Of a stretch of 64,000 nt of DNA, positions 1-11,795 are shown piece by piece. Location: contig PUQB01000097.1 of the NCBI GenBank assembly GCA_003024785.1, positions 193,804 through 257,803 of the forward strand, written 5' to 3'. Both the position numbers and the translations under genes were made by a program. The notes below the pieces were generated by a model. It saw nothing but the letters and a program-made list of their open reading frames with translations. It did no database searches and was not told the origin of the DNA. The stretch comes from Selaginella tamariscina. Taxonomy: Eukaryota > Streptophyta > Lycopodiopsida > Selaginellales > Selaginellaceae. How positions within the stretch are numbered: the stretch's first letter is position 1; the number at the start of each line of letters is the position of its first letter.

Positions 1-153
1 TTCATGTCCCAATGCACCAATGCTATACAAGAGAATGACGCCCAGTACCTCTTTTATTAACAAACTGGTATCTGTGTATGGATAGGTGTCGATGCCTGCA
101 ATAGTGTAGTTCCTTCCCAAAATGGATGTCAGGAGAACTAACATCGTCAAAGA
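1..153. other. Upstream flank, no gene seen
   Basis: I see no coding signal here. It is the immediate 5' flank of the PPR gene that starts at 154. Confidence 0.5.
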
Positions 154-2377
154 ATGTCTCAAATGCACAAAAAAAGAAGTATTTCGGAGTTTCTTTCTGC
201 ACTAAAACAATGCACCAAAACACGGGACTTGGAACATGGGAAAAAACTACACATAGATGCAGTTGCAGCTGGATGCCACACTAACAAATACATAGCTAGC
301 GCTCTCATCACAATGTATAGCAAATGCAGAAACATACTGCATGCTCGACAAATCTTCGATGGGATGACGCATCGGGATGTTGTTCTATGGACCAGTCTCA
401 TTATGGGATACGTGGAGAATGGAGAGAGTGTTGTAGCTCTAGACTTGTTCAGTAAGATGAGCTGTGAACCGAATTCTATAACAGTTGTTGCTGCACTCAA
501 GGCATGTGCAGGCCTGGCTAGTGAGAAGCGACAGTTTTGTTTAAGAAAGGGGATGGATCTTCATAGGCTAGCCATGGAGCGAGGGTACGATAAAGATCTC
601 ATTGTCGCAAACACTTTGATCAGCATATATACAAAATGCGCTAGTATTTCCCAGGCTAGAGATGTTTTCGATAACATGGTTCATCGAAATGTTGCATCCT
701 GGACTACACTTATGATGGGATACGTGGAGAATGGGGAGAGTTCCATTGCCATTGACTTGTTCATGCGAATGGACTGTGAACCGGACTTTGTTATATTCAT
801 TGCTGCACTCAAGGCATGTATAGGCCTGGCCTCTAAGAGACAGCAGTTTTGCTTGGAGAAGGGAATGGCCATTCATAACTCTCTCAGGGAGCATGGGTTT
901 CTTACCAACGTATACGTTGGGAACGCTTTGATTGATATGTACAGTAAATGTGGTAGCGTCTGGCGTGCCCGTGATGTCTTTGAGGGGATGACCCAGAAAG
1001 ATGTTGTGCTGGAGCTGTCTTATGCAGGGGTATGTGGAATCAGGGCAGAGCTTGGTAGCTTTAGAGATGTTCATGAGAATGGACTGTGAACCAGACTCTC
1101 TTACATTTGTTACTGCACTCAAGGCATGCACAGGTATAAAAGAGTTCAATAGAGGGTTTGTTCTAGACAAAGGAATGATGATTCATAAGCAAGCGAGAGA
1201 GCGTGGATTCGATTCAAACATCTTTGTTGCGAACAAGGTAATGGAAATGTATGGTAAGCTGGGGAGCATGCACGATGCGCGAGGCGTTTTCGATAACATG
1301 GTTGATCGGAACGTTGTCTCGTGGACTAGTCTCATTTTGGCATACGTGGAAAACGGGGAATGCTCGGTAGCAATCGAGTTGTTCACAAGAATGGACTGTG
1401 AACCGGACTCTCCCGTATATGTTGTTGCACTCAAGGCTTGCATAGGCCTGGCAACTGAGAACTATATGAACAGACAGACTTGTTTGGAGAGGGGGATAGA
1501 TATTCACATGCGAGTGCGAGAGCAAGGGTTTGATTCAGACACTCTCGTGGCAAGCACTTTGATAGAGTTTTACAGTGCTTGCAGGAGCATGTCGCATGCG
1601 CAGGAGGTCTTCGATAAGATGACCCAGAGAACGAGCGTTACATGGTGTTCTCTGATTCTTGGATACGTGGAGTGCGAGGAGAGCTTGAGAGCACTCAAGA
1701 TGTTTCTGAGTATGGATTGCCGGCCGGACTCGGTTACATTTGTAGCAGCGATCAAGGCGTGCAGGAGCCTCTCTAGGCTTTCCATTGGGAGACACATTCA
1801 TGCTCAGGTGTGTGGGATGGGACTCGAGCAGGACCAGGTGCTGGGTAACTGTTTAGTGGACTTCTACGGGAAGTTTGGTAACACAAGTGCTGCAGAACAT
1901 GTGTTCAACACGATGCAGAATACGAATACCATCTCATGGAGTGCATTGATAGCGGTGTACAGCTCACTTGGTAACACGCCTCTAGTGTTTAGTTTGGTAA
2001 CGGAGATGCAAGAAGCCGAGGTGCCCATGAATGGTATCACCGTCTTGTCGATCCTTACAGCTTGTAACCATTCAGGTATGGTCGACAAGGGTAGAAACTA
2101 TTTCGATTCGATGCATAGACATGGTGTAATCCCAAACTTGGAGCATTATAATTGTCTGATTGACATGCTGGGGAGAGATAACAGGTTGCAGGAAGCATTG
2201 GAAGTTGTTAATGGGATGCCGTTTGAAGCCAATCATGTGACATGGACGAGCTTGTTAGGTGCTTCTAATAAGTGGAAGAATGTGGAAGTTGGGAAGGTTG
2301 CATTTGATGCATTGCTGGCTGCTAACTCTACAGATTCAGGTCCTTATATGTTGATGTCCGACATATACCATATATAA
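154..2377 (+). CDS. PLS-class pentatricopeptide repeat (PPR) protein, one frameshift
   Basis: PPR proteins of this class bind organellar RNA, one nucleotide per repeat, and guide editing or processing. The product is a chain of about 100-residue modules, each ending in a recognisable PPR: 'MYSKC....ARQIFDGM..RDVVLWTSLI.GYVENGE..VALDLF..M..EPNS.T.V.ALKAC'. At least five modules are visible, then the E-domain start (LIDMLGR, VTWTSLLGA). The ATG at 154 gives a plausible N-terminus (MSQMHKKRS). The frame breaks at about 1009: by comparison with the sister repeat at 383-391 two bases of a Leu codon are missing, and the rest is read in the next frame from 1001 to 2377. The protein stops at SDIYHI, inside the E domain, with no E+ or DYW domain, so it is C-terminally short for an editing factor. 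It is intronless, as is usual for PPR genes. Confidence 0.85.
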
Positions 2378-2530
2378 TACATAGGGTGGTTAAGCTCCTA
2401 AGGACTGTGTGTGTGTATGTGTGTGTGCGTGTGTGTGGAGAGAGAGAGAAAGATGTGTTTATATACATTGTCGCTGTAAATATAAATTAAAGGTAACAAG
2501 TTTAGATTAGGGTTTGTTTGCGCCCTAGCT

Positions 2531-4854
2531 ATGGAGGCGGACAAGGAAGCGCAGCAGGATCCTCGCCTGGAGCTCGCCGGAAAGCTCTTCTTACTCGGAG
2601 CTCCAGAAATCCCTGACATTGAGAAGGTGCAGCTCAAGGAAGATGCGATTGCGGCAGCGCGGGCAGACGGTATGGATTCCTCGATGCGAAATCTCATATG
2701 AAAATCCTCATTCTTCTGTTTTAAATCTTATGATTTTTATGAAATCTGATGTTTTGCTCAGATATGGCCGGTCCTTACGAGAGCTGGTGTGAGAAATACG
2801 GTTGGGATTTGGATCAGGCTCTTCTGGACTCTATGCGTGCCAAAATTGCTGAAGAAGTGAAGCGACTTGATGAGAAGTAAGTGATATAGTTCTCTTTATA
2901 TTGTATTGTTAGTCTGTTGCTATAGTTAAAAGCTAGTGCATAATATTTAGAAATCATTAGAGAGATCTGTACTTGATATATATATTTAGAGTGCTGTACT
3001 TGCAGACCTACATAAGAAAAGCATAAAGTTACAGAACTACAGCATAAACTGCTTTGTGGACCTACATAAAACTCCATAGTTGAAGAACAGTTGTGGAATT
3101 ATATTTTGTTTATAGCTTAGGGGATGTGTAGTGGAGCTAAGTTGGATGTTTTTCAGGATTGCAGATGCTGAAGAGAATCTAGGTGAGAGCGAAGTTCGGG
3201 ATGCGCTTCTGGCGAAAGCTCTCTACTATATTCGCATCGGTGAGAAGGTAAGCTCTGTATGTGTGTGAAGTTTCAGTGAAATTATATTTTTTTTTTCCAG
3301 GAATTGAGTTTAGAGCAGTTAAAGGTCACAGAAGCAAAGACGGTTGCAGTTGGTCACAAGATGGACCTCGTCTTCCATACGCTACGTCTCGCTTTCTTCT
3401 TCCTGGATTTTGATCTCATTTCCAAAAATATAGAGAAGGCTAAAAGGTTCGTATACACGTGATCACGTCTTGACTGTATAGATATTGATAGTGCTATGAC
3501 ACTTAATATAAATACTTTATATATGTGTTTGTATGAAATACATCAAACGCAATCATTGGCAATTGATGAGTTTATTATTATATGTGTGTATTAATGTCTT
3601 TATATTGATAATATGTTTGTTATCTTGTTTGAGGAAGGCGGTGACTGGGAGAGGAAAAACCGTCTCAAGGTTTACGAAGGTCTTTACTGCATGGCAACGA
3701 GAAATTTTAAGAAAGCTGCCGATCTTTTCCTAGATTCCATCTCCACGTTTACAACGTACGAGCTCTTTTCATACGAGACATTCATCTTCTACAGTGTACT
3801 TACCAGCATTATTTCACTGGACCGAGTTGCCTTGAAACAAAAGGTATGTCTATGCTTTTATTTCGTGTGTGTGTGTGTGTGTGTACGTATATGTATGCGT
3901 GTCTTCTCCTTGGAATATCAGCTGCCACTTGGTTTCAACCGCATATGCATGCCAGACGTGTAACTTGCACTCCTTTTAGGTCGTGGATGCTCCTGAGATA
4001 CTTGCAGTTATCGATAAGATACCTCACCTTTCGGATTTCCTCAACGCGTTCTACATTTGTCATTACAGGACCTTTTACGTTGCATTCGGTAAGCCCTCTC
4101 GGTGTGTGTGGGTGTCTGTGTGTGTGTGTGTGTGAAGGAGATTATTTACTTTTTTTTTCAGCTGGGCTTACTGAACAGATACGTCTTGATCGGTATTTGG
4201 CTCCTCATTTTCGCTACTACATGAGAAAGTACGGAACGTGGCATATGGACAGTTTCTGGAGTCATATAAGAGTGTCACTATGGAAGCTATGGCTAAAGCT
4301 TTTGGAGTCAGCATTGATTTTTAGACATGTAAGTTCCATCTTATTCTCAGTATGCTTATCACGATTATTACTCTTATTTCTTTTTCTTATCTTCTATACA
4401 TTTTACATTCTTTATCTTATACATATATATATATTCATGTCACCATTTTACTCTGTGACAATACCCTATGCATTCCATATACTGTAATACACTTCCGGTT
4501 CCTATACTTAGACACAAGTGTACAACACATTATATGGATATTATGTTACACAAAGTACATATTCAGTATATGGTACTCTCTCTCTCTCTCATACACACAC
4601 ACAGCGCCATGAAAGCTAATACTGTGTATACCTGTATTATAGACTCTATGACATACTGTATTGACTTGTGATTATTACAGAGAGCTTTCTAGGTTTATAG
4701 CGGCGGGGAAGTTGAACTGCAAGATAGACAAGGTCGCTGGCGTGTTGGAGACAAACAGGCCGGATGCAAAGAACGCACTTTACCAAGCGACGATTAAGCA
4801 GGAGATCTGTTGTTGAACCGCATCCAGAAGCTGTCTAGAGTCATCGATTTATGA
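2531..4854 (+). CDS. RPN7: 26S proteasome regulatory subunit RPN7 (PSMD6), two apparent 1-nt deletions
   Basis: RPN7 is a PCI-domain subunit of the 19S lid. Exons read as 2531-2669, 2762-2876, 3157-3247, 3301-3450, 3634-3843, 3980-4088, 4162-4328 and 4681-4854, all with GT-AG ends. Diagnostic stretches are [63 protein letters not shown] and [39 protein letters not shown] in consecutive blocks. Two frames break where a G is missing from a G-run: about 4229 (before [11 protein letters not shown]) and about 4802 (ATIKQ, before [14 protein letters not shown]). In the literal sequence the second break gives a stop at about 4816. The exon 4/5 junction is two residues short of the family consensus, so that splice pair is the least certain. 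RPN7 is normally essential and conserved, so sequence error is as likely as pseudogenisation. Confidence 0.9.
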
Positions 4855-5054
4855 GCAAGTTCTTATTATGTATTTTAAACTGATTCCCACATTTAAAAAC
4901 TTATGATTATTTACATAACCTTTTATTTAATCTGTGCATTCTACTATTCTTATTTTTCACTCTGTCTCTCACACACGTCGTAGTCACGCTATAACCATGC
5001 TTTGTGTTATATACTTAATTGATATTCTCTCTCTCGCGTTTTATGGCCATGTAG

Positions 5055-6779
5055 AGAATGTTTCAAGAGACATAGATGTCTAGAAGCAATAGAGAACTGT
5101 AAAACCCTCTGTAAAGCCCACGATATACGCTCCCAAATCGCGAAACCGTACTAGAGAGCGATGTATATCTGTCCAACAAGTTGATAGAGATGTACGGCAA
5201 ATGCGGAAGTGCAAACCACGCCCGAAAAATCTTCGACAACATAACGTCGAAAGACTCGTTTTCATGAACCTGATGATGCACGCATACTCAAGAAACGGCA
5301 TTTGCAAGAGGCTGTATACATGTTCCATACGAACCCTCGAGGAACTTAGAATCTTGGAACGGTATGATAACTGCATATACCAACATGGGCATATCCGGAA
5401 GCAGTGGAGTTATTTGAGAGAATGCCGCATCAGAACTTAGTCTCATGGACTGCCATGCTCACTGCATTTACCCAGATAGGACATCTGGAAGACGCTAAGT
5501 TGCTCTTCGATAACATGCCCCAGGAACTTAGTCACATGGAATGCAATTCTCACTGCATATGCCCAGTTTGGGTATCTTCAGCAGAGCCAGGAGGTCTTTA
5601 ATAAGATGCCGGAGTGGAACCAGAGATCGCTCAACACAATGCTGTCTGCGTATAACGACAAGGTGAGGTACAGTCAGCTAAGTATGTGTTTGATTCCATG
5701 GAGGACAGAAACCTCGTATCTTGGAGTTGCTTGCTTGATGTATATACCCAGAATGGGCATATACAGGAAGCAAGAGAGATCTTCAATGAAATCCCACAAA
5801 GGAACCTTGTTACATACAACACAATGCTCTCTGGATATGCCCAGAGAGGACATATCAACACAGCAAAAGATATATATGATAGCATGCCCGAGTGGGATAT
5901 CTACTCAGCAACCTCGATGCTCGTCGCATACGCCGAAGACGGGGATGTGAGTGATGCAAAACAGATCTTTGAAAGAATGTTAGCCCGTAACTTGATCTCC
6001 TGGAACTCTATGTTGTCTGCGTATGCCAGAAACAGGCATCTGGAAGAGGCCAAGTGTACCTTCGACAGTGTACCCGAGTGGGATATCGTGACATGTACCA
6101 CGCTTCTGGTTGCATATGCTCAGAAGGGGCATATGGAGGAGGCGAAGCGTATATTTGATGATTTGCCAGAGAGAGATGTTCTTTCCTGGAGCTCAATGTT
6201 ATCGGGATATGCCCAAAATGGGCATATTCAAGAGGCAAGAGACATATTCGATAATATGCTGGAGAGGACGACGTTCTGTTGGAATGTCATGCTTGCTGCG
6301 TATGCCCATAACGGGCATTCGTACGATACACTCGACTTGTTCGATACAATGAAAGTGTGTGCGGTGCCGGATGCGTCGTGTTTCCAGTCGGTTCTTCTTG
6401 CGTGCAGTCACGCGGGGAAGGTGTTTAGAGGGGTTTCCGAGTTTGCATGTATGAGAACCGACTTCGGTATCGAGCCAAGCAGGCAGCATTTCTGCTGCAT
6501 GATCGATTTGTTTGGTCGTGCTGGGCGTCTGGATGCTGCCGAGGAACTTGTTGCAAACATGCCTTTTTACCGGATGCATTCGAGTGGAGGTGCCTACTCG
6601 GTGCCTGCAGGAGCCACGGTGATCTCCAACACGGTGCTTCCGCTGCAAAGGTTCTCAACCAGTTGGTCCCTGGAGAGTCTTCTTCTTATGTTCTGTTATC
6701 GAACATATACCACTCACAAAAACAATACTTGAGGAAGAAGCTGCAGAACTCTAGAATACTGAATGTATCAATTTTGTAA
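5055..6779 (+). pseudogene. PPR protein rich in tandem S-type repeats, frame broken about six times
   Basis: The longest clean stretch (5686-6570) is a run of 31-residue repeats of the type 'RNLVSWSCLLDVYTQNGHIQEAREIFNEIPQ', nine or more in tandem with no P or L repeats between them. It is followed by the usual end (VCAVPDASCFQSVLLACSHAGKV, MIDLFGRAGRLDAAEELVANMPF) and an E-domain start (WRCLLGACRSHGDL, SYVLLSNIYHS). Consecutive S repeats are typical of lycophyte PPR proteins. The 5' part is readable only by changing frame at about 5145, 5265, 5296, 5524 and 5665, and again at about 6568 (one T missing from a T-run). Most breaks are single bases lost from G-runs. No in-frame start codon is visible upstream of 5055. 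Like the gene at 154 it ends soon after the NIYH motif and lacks a DYW domain. Confidence 0.8.
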
Positions 6780-6949
6780 AACTGATCATTTTGATATATT
6801 TGGGTTTAAAATTCTTTATCTATTAATGATGATGAGATACAGAGCCTCCGTTTAAATGGTAAAGCATATTCCGGCTACCGTCAAATTATATATATATAGA
6901 TATATTTTTGAGCTTTAGGGCTTTCCCGCTCATCTCTGTTTAGGTGCGA

Positions 6950-8937
6950 ATGGATTTGGCGGCTCAACTCGCGGAGATGGACCGGGTGAACAGCCTGCGC
7001 CAACAGTCGCGACAAAGCTTGTAAGTGTGTAATGTGTTTCTGTGATTGATTCCTTGTAAATCTCGAACTGTATGAGATTTCTCTCAGAACAAAATGTGTT
7101 TTCTGTGATTGATTCTTTGTAAATCTCGAACTATATCAGAAAAATGTGTTTTCTATGCTTGAATTCATCGATTCTTTGAAAATGTATGCTTTTCTCCCAA
7201 GATCTCTGTGATTCTTTAAGTTTTCGCTAAAAGTCTCTGTTTTCCCTGCTTCAATCCAGCGATCTCTTGCAAAATCTTTCCTTCTATAAGTTTTCGCTCA
7301 CAAATCTGTGTTCATATGCTCGAATGCATCTATTGTTTGCAGAATCTCAGACTGTGTAGGTTTTCGCTGGCTTACCTCTGTTTTTGTGCTTGAATCCTGA
7401 TTGATTCTTTGTAAATCTCGAACTGTATGAGATTTCGCTCAGAGAAAAATGTATTTTCTGTGCTTGAATTCATCGATTCTTTGAAAATGTATGTTTTTTC
7501 TCCAAGATCTCTGTGATTCTTTAAGTTTTCGCTAGAAATCTCTGTTTTCCGTGCTTGAATTCAGCGATCTTTTGCAAAATCTTTCCTTTTATAAGTTTTT
7601 GCTGACAAATCTGTGTTTATGTGCTCGAATGCATCGATTCTTTGCAGAATCTCAGACTGTTACTGGCTTACCTCTGTTTTGTGCTTGAATCCTGTGTTTT
7701 TTGTGATTGATTCTTTGCAAATCTCGAACTGTATGAGATTTCGCTCAGAGAAAAATGTATTTTCTGTGCTTGAATTCATCGATTCTTTGAAAATGTATGT
7801 TTTTTCTCCCAAGATCTCTGTGATTCTTTGCAAAATCTGTGATTCTTAAGTTTTCTCTAGAAATCTCTGTTTTCCGTGCTTGAATTCGGCGATCTTTTGC
7901 AAAATCTTTCCTTTTATAAGTTTTCGCTCACAAATCTGTGTTTATGTGCTCGAATGCATCGATTCTTTGCAGAATCTCAGACTGTGTAGGTTTTCGCTGG
8001 CAAATCTCTGTTTTTGTGCTTGAATCCATTGATTCTCTGCAACATCTGTCGTGCTCAAAATCTCACACATTATGTATTTCTCTCTCTATTAGGGATGGAT
8101 TGAATTTCTACGGAAACGTGAAAGAGGTAGAGAATGACGCATTTTGTCGATCTCAGACGCTGGTATGTTTTCGGTTTACCAATCATTATTGTTTCAATAG
8201 GATTTCTTCACAGGAGGAATACAAAGACAGGATGACTACTCTCCTCAACAGGCCCAACGCAGTTTCTCTCTTGTAAGCGACAATACGAAGTCTATTGCAT
8301 GGATAAATTTAGTGATACGATCTTTATTTCCATAACAGTATCCCCTATATCAAACTCGGAGACGCTTGGAAAACAGCAGAGAAGTTGGAGCGCATTATAT
8401 TCAACCGGACAGATGGGGTTTTCGTATGTACATTTTCAACTTGTCGCAAATCCATATGTTTTATTACTTGTGTATGCATGCAAGTCGGCGTATGAAGCGA
8501 TGGCCCACGACTTCATTGTTTCCTCTCAACTCGCCCAGGAGAATAAGGTACGTTTAGTTATCACACACTGTTTGTAGGCACACATGTTAATTATGTGTGT
8601 GTGTGAGAGAGAGAGATAGATGTTTTGGTTTGCACATATGATATAAATAACTTTAAGTATGTACATTTTCTGACTTTGATATTTCTGTTTTTAAGCGCCA
8701 ATGTCTGAAGGGCCTCCTCGGTGATTGGCTGGAACTACGAATTAACGAGGTATATAGTTACATTGCACGGATAAATTGGCGTTTCTAATTGATGAAATAT
8801 AGATGCGCAGACAGTTGCAAGCTCTCCAAGGCGGCCTGGAGCAGCTCAATGGCATCCTGAGGCAGCTCAAAGGAATTGAACCAATTGATGACATCAATGC
8901 GTTTCAGCACGAGCTTATTAACACCTTCACCGTTTAA
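6950..8937 (+). CDS. Unrecognised protein of about 178 aa with C-terminal coiled coil, seven exons
   Basis: Seven exons join in phase with GT-AG borders: 6950-7020, 8093-8162, 8214-8272, 8339-8423, 8485-8547, 8696-8749 and 8803-8937. The product starts MDLAAQLAEMDRVNSLRQQS, runs through EEYKDRMTTLLNRPNAVSL, PYIKLGDAWKTAEKLERI and AYEAMAHDFIVSSQLAQENK, and ends in a heptad-rich helix (MRRQLQALQGGLEQLNGILRQL) and GIEPIDDINAFQHELINTFTV. It looks like an all-helical subunit of a larger assembly. I cannot place it in a family. It has no frameshift, unlike most neighbours. The first intron (1.07 kb) is much longer than the others and is filled with internal repeats. Confidence 0.7.
7021..8092 (+). 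repeat. Degenerate repeat array filling intron 1
   Basis: Short phrases recur throughout the intron in the same order: 'tttgtaaatctcgaactgta', 'cttgaattcatcgattcttt', 'aagatctctgtgattcttt', 'aagttttcgct' and 'gtgctcgaatgcatcgattc'. The two best copies of the composite unit, roughly 7440-7680 and 7740-7990, are nearly identical. This is a local tandem amplification of intron sequence. Confidence 0.75.
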
Positions 8938-10152
8938 ATGGTAACACACGCACGCACGCACACCACCACATACACGTGCAACGCAATCACTCACGTGTTG
9001 ACTTTTTGTAAACAGTCGATTTCGGGATCTTTGGCAGGAAGCGGACTTTTCTTCTTTGTAGCTTTCAGAGCAGCCTTGCGAATTTTCTAGGTGATCTTTG
9101 GCCAAAACCATGTTTTCTTTCTTGAGCTAAGTATCTCTTCTTCCTCTTTCCTCCTCCTCCTCTCTGCCTCTCCCTCTACCCCGCTAGTCTAAAAATATAC
9201 TACATACGCTGGGAGCTGATTATACCATGTACCTAATTAGTTGTGCGTGTGCGTACTGTTACTCAGCAAAATACAAATCCTCCTGTAGCACTATGTGCTT
9301 ATATAAACTCACAGACAGACCTGCATTATGTACACAGATGATACAGGCACAGCCTGTATATGTCCGTTTGTTACGATGTAGTGCATGCTTAAATATATGT
9401 ACATATATATGCTCTTTGTGTCAGTTCCTTTGTATATCTCCTTGTCTCTATAAAAAACACAGGATCGCATAACCTTTGTAGTTTCTCTATACAACACACA
9501 TACACACACACCTACACATTGATAGCTATAATTCTATTACGTACTCTCCTTTGATACGCTTGGCTTTGTTTGATGTACATGTCATGTGACATCAAGGAAA
9601 CTCTGGTTCTGGTTTAGGCAGATAAACAAAACTTTAATTCTGAAGGATGGTCTTTGCTTAACGAACAAAACAATGACACGATCATGATAAGAAATGAACA
9701 CCCATGGCACTAGTACACAACGGAGGACAGAGTTTTACAGGTATTTTGATGTGTTATTTATATGAAACTATATAACGATTTCTCTTGTGTATTTATGTAT
9801 GCAGAATGTAATGCTCACAAACCAGTTACAGTTGAATCAACAAAACTGGTTTAAATTAAACATAACTAATATATGTTAGTTTATATAGTAACTACTAATA
9901 CCACCTTCAAAGATGTAGAGGAATCCGTGGTTACGAAATACCATCGCCTTCAGCTCTAGCGAGTTATGGGGAAGACATACACAGAGTAAGAGAAACATAA
10001 ATTTTTGTTATATATTTGTGTGTTTTCAGATGTAACTTAATCTGTACACAAGTTTTTTATGTACATTGTTAGGAGCTGGTGGTTATCTTGATGAAGGCGC
10101 TTCATCCGGATTCAATGGCTAAGACTGCTAGCTTGATGATATATATACTTAT
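8938..10152. other. Intergenic, no gene seen
   Basis: AT-rich spacer with CA/GT runs (for example 8945-8960 and 9485-9515). Isolated open stretches have no codon-like structure or similarity that I recognise. Confidence 0.5.
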
Positions 10153-10207
10153 GGCCTGTACTTGCATTCTCGGTTTCTATATAAAACCGAGAATGCGAGT
10201 ACATGCC
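10153..10207. other. Near-perfect 24-bp stem-loop
   Basis: The 19-bp core arms are GTACTTGCATTCTCGGTTT (10158-10176) and its complement at 10184-10202, with a single G.U-type wobble and a 7-nt loop. Five more flanking pairs with one mismatch extend the stem to 24 bp. It sits alone in an intergenic region. It could be a small-RNA precursor, the relic of a short inverted-repeat element, or a 3' processing hairpin. Confidence 0.6.
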
Positions 10208-10620
10208 GGTCACATACTTACACAACATCGTTAAATTGATACATGTCAATACAGACTATGGAGTGAAGAGTGTGCATGTGCTTATGAATGCATTTGTCGA
10301 TCTACTTAAATAATTATAGAATTTTTAAGTCACGCCATCAATTTTACAAACATAAATTGTATACAAACAAATGTAGGAATAATAAAAATAAGCAATTACA
10401 AGTCGCGTAGCATTCGTTAGTTTCACATATTTACAAACTGAATAAACTGTTTATTCAAATCAAATAAGCTGAAAATTAATTCAATAACGATATTTTCTTT
10501 ATAAGTTGCACTTTATTTAAATAAAAAAGTTGTAACCATATATAAATGTACAAGTAGGTCAACTGACTCAGCATTATAATATAACAGTAAGATATAAAAA
10601 TGCCTGAATCTATTTTATCA
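10208..10620. other. AT-rich intergenic, no gene seen
   Basis: No coding signal or recognisable element. It leads into the 33-bp tandem array at 10621. Confidence 0.5.
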
Positions 10621-10785
10621 TTTGAATATGCAATAAATATTCTGTTCTTATCATTCGAATATGCAATGAATATTCTGTTTTTATTATTTGAATATGCAAT
10701 GAATATTCTGTTTTTATTATTCGAATATGCAATGAATATTCTGTTTTTATCATTTGAATATGCCATGAATATTCTGTTTTTACCT
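10621..10785 (+). repeat. Five tandem 33-bp repeats
   Basis: Five head-to-tail units of exactly 33 bp (10621, 10654, 10687, 10720, 10753), each containing 'gaatatgcaatgaatattct'. The units differ at only a few positions. Because 33 is a multiple of three, both strands stay open and mimic an 11-residue repeat protein, but composition and position suggest non-coding DNA just upstream of the gene at 10840. The inner 'gaatatgcaatgaatattc' is itself close to palindromic. Confidence 0.9.
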
Positions 10786-10797
10786 TTTATTGACATC

Positions 10798-10808
10798 CTT
10801 TATAAAGG
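10798..10808 (+). promoter_or_regulatory. Possible TATA box
   Basis: 'ctttataaagg' lies about 35 bp upstream of the ATG at 10840 and directly after the 33-bp array. That spacing would leave only a very short 5' UTR. Confidence 0.4.
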
Positions 10809-10839
10809 AGCGTAGGGACTAGGGCACAATTAAGAATCG

Positions 10840-11271
10840 ATGAAGAGAAAGATAGAGGATATGTGCCCAAAGTGTTTTTGTCTTACGGAGGGCGGTAAGG
10901 AGTGCAAGAGACACGAATGGGAAGAACGCGACATGGAGCCAGAGTTTGAATTGTGCCCAATTGATCCACCCCAAGAACATGGCAATTGGGATGATTTCTT
11001 GAACCGTGCCATTGAAGCACTTGAAAACCACCATGAAAACGATCTTGATTGGGAGGATCTCATGAACCGTATCATGCGTTATGAGAACCACCATGAAAAT
11101 GAAGAGCTCTTGCATGATCTCATGAACCGTCTCATGCGTGAAGCACTTGAGAATTACTATGTATTCAATGAAGATGAAGAGTTCGTGCATGGGCACCAGC
11201 CAAATTTTGATTGGGATGACATTTACCGATACATACGTCAAACACTTGATCTCTTTAATGAAGATGAATAA
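10840..11271 (+). CDS. Small acidic internally repetitive protein (143 aa), unrecognised
   Basis: A single uninterrupted exon from ATG 10840. The N-terminus carries a compact Cys/His cluster (MCPKCFCLTEGGKECKRHEW) that could bind a metal. The rest is strongly acidic and made of about 25-residue repeats around 'W(E/D)DLMNRIMR-ENHHENE', occurring at residues about 49-75, 69-95, 90-115 and, more diverged, 120-143. The protein ends LFNEDE. I recognise no family. Repeat structure, His-rich links (NHHEN) and lack of introns suggest a young lineage-specific gene. A chance open frame is unlikely given the regular amino-acid repeat. Confidence 0.6.
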   Translation: MKRKIEDMCPKCFCLTEGGKECKRHEWEERDMEPEFELCPIDPPQEHGNWDDFLNRAIEALENHHENDLDWEDLMNRIMRYENHHENEELLHDLMNRLMREALENYYVFNEDEEFVHGHQPNFDWDDIYRYIRQTLDLFNEDE

Positions 11272-11795
11272 CTCATACAATCCGAAGACATAATTACGAG
11301 CGAGAAAGAATACAAACATCTATCTGCATATATGTAATCAATAGAGTTTAATATACATATTATGCCACATTGTCTCATACGAGAACACATTAAATTATCC
11401 AGATACACATAAGATGAAGTTTGATCTCCTTATCCGTGTTCTCAATACTTCACGTGGATAAAGCCGAGAAGTTTGAGTCCTCCTCAACTTTTATAAACCC
11501 TCTTGTTTTCATGCGTATCCAGACGGCGTGTATGGCCCCATCAACATATAGTAAAGTTGGCAACAACTACCGCCGCCTTAGTTATAGATGAGAGTTGTAA
11601 TAGATATATATACCTTTCTTTCTTTATATATAAGCGATAGACACCACGACAGATATACACAGCCGCCCATGCGAGTCGCCACGTATATATATATATATAT
11701 AAGAATTTGCTCTCTTGAAATATACATGTTTAAGATTAAATCCATGTAATAATCCCTTCATCTTCAAATTCTTGTTCTTCTTCAATCCGCACAAG
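11272..11795. other. Intergenic / promoter region of the amidotransferase gene
   Basis: AT-rich, with a (TA)n run at 11684-11701. No coding content seen. Confidence 0.5.

Noticed and set aside
10476-10796. Minus-strand open frame with an 11-residue repeat (NRIFIAYSNDK)
   Set aside because: It is the translation of the 33-bp tandem array. The plus strand gives an equally open 11-residue repeat, so openness follows from the unit length.
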